DNA of 17,524 nucleotides from an uncultured bacterium (GTDB lineage: Bacteria; Bdellovibrionota_C; UBA2361; JANWWW01), in the NCBI GenBank assembly GCA_938038205.1, contig CALHSA010000039.1, positions 1 to 17,524 on the forward strand, in the 5' to 3' direction. A program made the translations under genes and the position numbers. This document shows, in pieces, positions 14,749 to 17,524 of this stretch (the stretch's first letter is position 1; the number at the start of each line of letters is the position of its first letter). The notes under the pieces were generated by a model that was not told the origin of the DNA, ran no database searches, and saw nothing but the letters and a program-made list of their open reading frames with translations.

Positions 14749-15702
14749 ATGAACAGAAAATTAAATTTTAAACAGGTCGATTTTTATTTGGATACTTCCG
14801 AGGCTCGGAGGTGGTATCGAAATCAGCATTTATCTTTTTATAACCCAAGCTCTGTTTTTAACGGCATGTTTTTTATTAGAGTGGAGCCTTTTCCGTACAG
14901 TGCAGAGTTATCTACTGTTTGGCTTGCTGAAATTGAAAGTGAGGAAGAAGAGAGGATACTTGCTAAGCTTATAAAACCAATCACGGATATCAGCCCTGTT
15001 TACAGTTATGAGGATCCAACAGTTTTAAGAATAGGGAATGATTTTTTTCTATCAATTGTTATCTCAGACAAAAGAACATATTACCAAGAAATCTACTCTC
15101 TGGAGTTTAACAGTTCAGAGAAAGGGGCACCTTGTTTAAGGGAAAAAATACATGAGCTACCTCCAGGCTTAAAAGGTTTACGATTTTATGATCTGGGTGA
15201 TAGGATTATTCTCTTTACTAGGCCTCAAGGAGAATTTTTACTAAAAGATCGTAGAAAGTTTATTAAGGGAGAGAAAGGGAAGGTGGGTTACAAGCTTATA
15301 AAAAAAAGCGAATTTGATCTAAAGGACATGTTACAGCGTGCCTACTCAGAACCTGCAAATGCTTTAATTTGTCCGAGTGAGGGTTGGGTTGGGGTGAATG
15401 AGCTGATCCCAGATTTAAGACTTTTAATTTATCACAAGGCTGATTTCTCAAACGATGGTCGTAAAATATATAAAGCTTGTATTTCGCACATAAGTTTTTC
15501 AAACGAAATACCTGTTTTAGATGAAATATTGACGGTAAGTAGGCATGATTTTGATATACAAACAGGGTATGAACCAAATCATGAGCTATACGACATTGTG
15601 TACCCATCTGGGTTCTATAAATCTGAGTCCGGTTATGTTTATATTCTTCTTGGTATCAGTGATAATACAACTGGCTGTTTTAAATTAGAATTTCAGTTTT
15701 GA
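14749..15702 (+). CDS. DUF1861 family protein, predicted five-bladed beta-propeller
   Basis: A 317-residue protein recognised by the DUF1861 signature: YSYEDPTVLRIGNDFFL (about residues 85-101), LRFYDLGDRIILFTRPQG, then KGKVGYKLI, GWVGVNEL and a late LYDIVYPSGF. DUF1861 is a propeller family distantly related to GH43/GH130-type glycoside hydrolases and phosphorylases; its activity is not established. The acidic EDP is typical of blade motifs that bind sugar in that superfamily. No signal peptide or membrane helix is visible. ATG 14749 is chosen as start, 16 bases after the pruA stop. An in-frame TTG at 14716 would add 11 residues and overlap pruA; TATAAC (14705-14710) before it keeps this open. 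The stop overlaps the next start as TTGA. Linkage to an acyltransferase suggests a glycan or glycolipid role (inference). Confidence 0.68.
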   Translation: MNRKLNFKQVDFYLDTSEARRWYRNQHLSFYNPSSVFNGMFFIRVEPFPYSAELSTVWLAEIESEEEERILAKLIKPITDISPVYSYEDPTVLRIGNDFFLSIVISDKRTYYQEIYSLEFNSSEKGAPCLREKIHELPPGLKGLRFYDLGDRIILFTRPQGEFLLKDRRKFIKGEKGKVGYKLIKKSEFDLKDMLQRAYSEPANALICPSEGWVGVNELIPDLRLLIYHKADFSNDGRKIYKACISHISFSNEIPVLDEILTVSRHDFDIQTGYEPNHELYDIVYPSGFYKSESGYVYILLGISDNTTGCFKLEFQF

Positions 15703-16445
15703 TTAAGTGGTTATCAGATTTCGTATTTAGGGAGCAAGTTTGTTTAAAAAATCTAGGAATAGCTTTTCCGGAAAAAAGTGAGATTGAATTAAGATTAATT
15801 TACAAAGAGTCAGTAGCTTTTTTTCTGAATTGCATCAAAGAGATATTATCAGGCGCAGTCTATCGTAGAGAGTGGTTGGAAAAAAATGTTGAAGTGGAGA
15901 ATTTTAGTGATTTAAAACACCACTTGAGTGAGGGATGCGTGCTTTTCTCTGCGCATTTTTCTAACTTTGAGATTTTACCTCAGCTAAGTTATGTATCCCC
16001 AAAGAAGGTATATTTTTTGGCCAAAACGCTTAGGCCGAAATTTTTCAATTCTATTGTAATTAAACTAAGGCAGAAAAATAACGCTGTTTTTACTCCAAAC
16101 TTAAAAGTAGTTTTAAATTATCTTAAGCAAAATGGAGTGGCCGGATTTTTATTTGATCAACATTCTTCAAATAAAAGAGCCAAACTTTATGATTTTTTTT
16201 CCAAACCGGCTACACTTAATCCCCTGGTATATCTACTTGCAAGGCATAGCAAACCAGTTTTTATTTATCTTGTAAAAAAATCGAAGTATAACTTGCGTTG
16301 GAAGGTAATTAGTGGAGCAGATTTAAGTGAGGAGTTGTTAGCAAACCTGCTCAACAAAGAATTAGAGAGAATTATTATACAAAATCCTGAACAGTACTTT
16401 TGGTTTCATAGAAGATGGAAGATATCAGTTAATTATGAGGAATAA
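15699..16445 (+). CDS. LpxL/HtrB-like lysophospholipid acyltransferase family protein
   Basis: A 248-residue protein of the lipid A late-acyltransferase (LABLAT) family. Visible elements: NLGIAFPEKSEIE (18-30), the catalytic H-x4-E in FSAHFSNFE, the LRPKFFNS substrate-site motif, FLFDQHS with a nearby FFSKPA, and the family C-terminal PEQYFWFHRRWK. Members acylate lipid A precursors or other membrane lipids from acyl-ACP. It is shorter than the roughly 300-residue norm because the N-terminal membrane helix and adjoining segment are missing; the protein begins just before the NLGIAFPE region. The only plausible start in this frame after the upstream TAA (15681-15683) is TTG 15699, which overlaps the DUF1861 stop as TTGA, implying translational coupling. 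Substrate could be lipid A or another saccharolipid; being soluble or peripheral would be unusual. Confidence 0.8.
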   Translation: MIKWLSDFVFREQVCLKNLGIAFPEKSEIELRLIYKESVAFFLNCIKEILSGAVYRREWLEKNVEVENFSDLKHHLSEGCVLFSAHFSNFEILPQLSYVSPKKVYFLAKTLRPKFFNSIVIKLRQKNNAVFTPNLKVVLNYLKQNGVAGFLFDQHSSNKRAKLYDFFSKPATLNPLVYLLARHSKPVFIYLVKKSKYNLRWKVISGADLSEELLANLLNKELERIIIQNPEQYFWFHRRWKISVNYEE

Positions 16446-16479
16446 ATTTTGAGGAATAATACTTGCATGAATTATAATC
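16446..16479 (+). promoter_or_regulatory. Possible promoter of the dockerin-repeat gene
   Basis: TTGAGG (16449-16454) and a perfect TATAAT (16473-16478) are separated by 18 bases, the best -35/-10 pair in the window. However, this -10 predicts a start near 16485, inside the coding frame and after the ATG at 16480. An alternative AATAAT (16455-16460) would give a start near 16467 and a 13-base leader. No clear ribosome binding site is present at usual spacing. Confidence 0.35.
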
Positions 16480-16998
16480 ATGAAAAAAATATCATCGGGG
16501 CTACAAGTTTTTATTCCGTCTGGAGAGTGGGAGTACAACTCACAAAAATCAAAAATCTATTTGACTAAACTAGGACCCTCAAGGGATGGTGGATGTATTG
16601 TATCTTCCAATAAAAACTCTGATTTTTGTAGATCATTTGATGATCTTTTAATTAATAGTGATATAAACGCTGACGGTGTTGTAGATGATGCTGATTTGCT
16701 TGAATTTTTGTTTAATTTTGACAAAACCAAATATAGTAACAGTAAATATGACATAAACGGTGATGGAGAGGTTACTGATGATGATCTTCAGATCCTGTTA
16801 AAAAATTTTGGAAGAAGAGTTGAAGTCTTAAAATATGCTGATCTAAACAACGATGGTTTGATTGATGACACTGATCTTTTACAATGTTTGTTTGAGTTTG
16901 AAACAAATGAATCAGGTAAATCAATTCAAGATGAAAATTTGACTTCTGACTATTTACTAAAGATTATACTCAAATATTTCGGTCAAAAGGTTAACTAG
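16480..16998 (+). CDS. Small protein with tandem dockerin/EF-hand-like calcium-binding repeats
   Basis: A 172-residue protein with three clear calcium loops of the dockerin/EF-hand type. They are DINADGVVDDAD (61-72), DINGDGEVTDDD (91-102) and DLNNDGLIDDTD (121-132), each with Asp/Asn at loop positions 1, 3, 5 and 12. Each is followed by a short helix such as LLEFLFNF or LQILLKNFG. A fourth copy (about 149-170, ending YLLKIILKYFG) keeps the helix but has lost the loop residues, so the region reads as two dockerin-like modules (60-112 and 120-170). The first 55 residues match nothing I know. There is no signal peptide, so export is unclear; dockerins normally bind cohesins on extracellular complexes, and no cohesin is seen in the window. 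The 3' end overlaps the convergent neighbour by eight bases. Confidence 0.72.
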   Translation: MKKISSGLQVFIPSGEWEYNSQKSKIYLTKLGPSRDGGCIVSSNKNSDFCRSFDDLLINSDINADGVVDDADLLEFLFNFDKTKYSNSKYDINGDGEVTDDDLQILLKNFGRRVEVLKYADLNNDGLIDDTDLLQCLFEFETNESGKSIQDENLTSDYLLKIILKYFGQKVN

Positions 16999-17524
16999 TT
17001 TTTGCAATATTTAGGTCAAGGGTTCCAGTTATTGTATTTTCTTTAGTTTCAGTTTTCCCAAGCTGTTTGCTCTTTTCTGGAGCTTCTAACCTCTTGCTGA
17101 GCTCACCTGATGCTTTTTGTAGCTTTCTTAACCATTGTTTAAATTTACTAATTAGTTCACCTTTGTTTCTTACATTTGTTGTAAGTAAGAATCTTCTAAA
17201 TAAAATTAACAAAACTTTTAATGATTTTAGAACCGTGTATGGACTCTCCTTGAAGAATTTACGAAGTTTTTCTCTCAACTCTCTTTCATTAGCTTCCTTT
17301 GCAGAGAACAAAAAGTACATAAAAATGATAAAAATATTATCAGATTTTACAGGCGATGCTAATCGAATAGTTAAACCTCTACTACTTAGAACTTTTCGCA
17401 CTTCATTCACTGTTTTTAAAAGGTTTTTGAGAAAGTTGCCATTTCGTAAGTTTGAATTATTCAGGGTTACCTTTAATGCTTTTTCTATTAATCTTGCTAT
17501 TTCCTGGGTTGAAACTTCAGGGCT
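16991..17524 (-). CDS. Hypothetical helical, basic protein (partial, N-terminus beyond right edge)
   Basis: The frame is open from the right window edge to a stop at 16991-16993, giving at least 177 residues. Internal candidate starts exist (for example GTG at 17410), but the upstream 38 codons are free of stops and read like protein, so the true start is probably outside. The visible sequence is rich in Lys, Leu and Glu and predicted largely helical, with amphipathic stretches such as ELREKLRKFF and KQWLRKLQKAS. One hydrophobic segment (FIIFMYFLF) is too short and isolated for a confident membrane helix. No family is recognised. It ends eight bases inside the dockerin-repeat gene. Confidence 0.5.
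   Translation of the reverse strand, partial: SPEVSTQEIARLIEKALKVTLNNSNLRNGNFLKNLLKTVNEVRKVLSSRGLTIRLASPVKSDNIFIIFMYFLFSAKEANERELREKLRKFFKESPYTVLKSLKVLLILFRRFLLTTNVRNKGELISKFKQWLRKLQKASGELSKRLEAPEKSKQLGKTETKENTITGTLDLNIAKTS

Noticed and set aside
15296-15607. Minus-strand open frame of 103 codons
   Set aside because: It lies wholly within the DUF1861 gene, whose plus-strand translation carries the family motifs; no independent support.
17408-17410. GTG 17410 as the start of the right-edge gene
   Set aside because: The same frame stays open for 38 more codons to the window edge with protein-like composition, so the gene is better treated as partial.
1-17524. Defence system, CRISPR array, prophage or mobile island
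   Set aside because: No repeat-spacer array, integrase, transposase, toxin-antitoxin or restriction genes were seen; gene content is metabolic and envelope-related.

Overview
This is a compact, AT-rich bacterial chromosomal segment with ordinary metabolic and cell-envelope genes. No tRNA, rRNA, insertion sequence, phage gene or CRISPR array was seen. A LpxL/HtrB-type acyltransferase and proteins with predicted extracytoplasmic domains suggest a Gram-negative (diderm) cell. GTP-type PEP carboxykinase, a DUF1861 propeller, dockerin-like calcium repeats and an ATP-cone-less class I ribonucleotide reductase fit an uncultured, possibly streamlined lineage, but I cannot name a phylum from sequence alone.

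Layout. The left edge holds the 5' part of a GT-C (PMT/ArnT-like) glycosyltransferase on the minus strand (904 to the edge). Diverging from it is an overlapping plus-strand operon: VKOR-thioredoxin fusion, pckG, and a CaCA-type cation exchanger (955-4830). Next comes a reverse transsulfuration pair. Cystathionine beta-synthase (minus, 4802-6127) and a cystathionine gamma-lyase/synthase (plus, 6151-7305) diverge from a 23 bp gap. A DUF971 gene (minus, 7265-7561) diverges, across 24 bp, from a membrane Ser/Thr kinase with C-terminal HEAT repeats (7586-9052), which is followed by a 7Fe-type ferredoxin (9076-9459). After the only sizeable non-coding stretch (9460-9725, extremely AT-rich, with a long inverted repeat) come nrdB and nrdA, abutting one another. 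A zinc-ribbon membrane protein (minus, 12375-13103) diverges from a second operon: delta-1-pyrroline-5-carboxylate dehydrogenase, DUF1861 propeller, LpxL-like acyltransferase (13188-16445). The right end has a small dockerin-repeat protein and the 3' part of an unknown minus-strand gene.

The genes cover cysteine supply, Fe-S or redox functions, disulfide formation, gluconeogenesis and proline/glutamate catabolism, deoxynucleotide synthesis and envelope lipid/glycan modification. The most notable regulatory signal is that most operon-leading genes have a -10-like hexamer placed so that transcription would begin at or within a few bases of the start codon (leaderless mRNA). In two very short divergent gaps, overlapping, symmetric -10 elements could serve both genes. 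Shine-Dalgarno-like sequences appear mainly inside operons (before pckG and nrdA). The best candidates for something undescribed are the dockerin-repeat protein without a visible signal peptide, the DUF1861/acyltransferase pair, and the dual leaderless divergent promoters.
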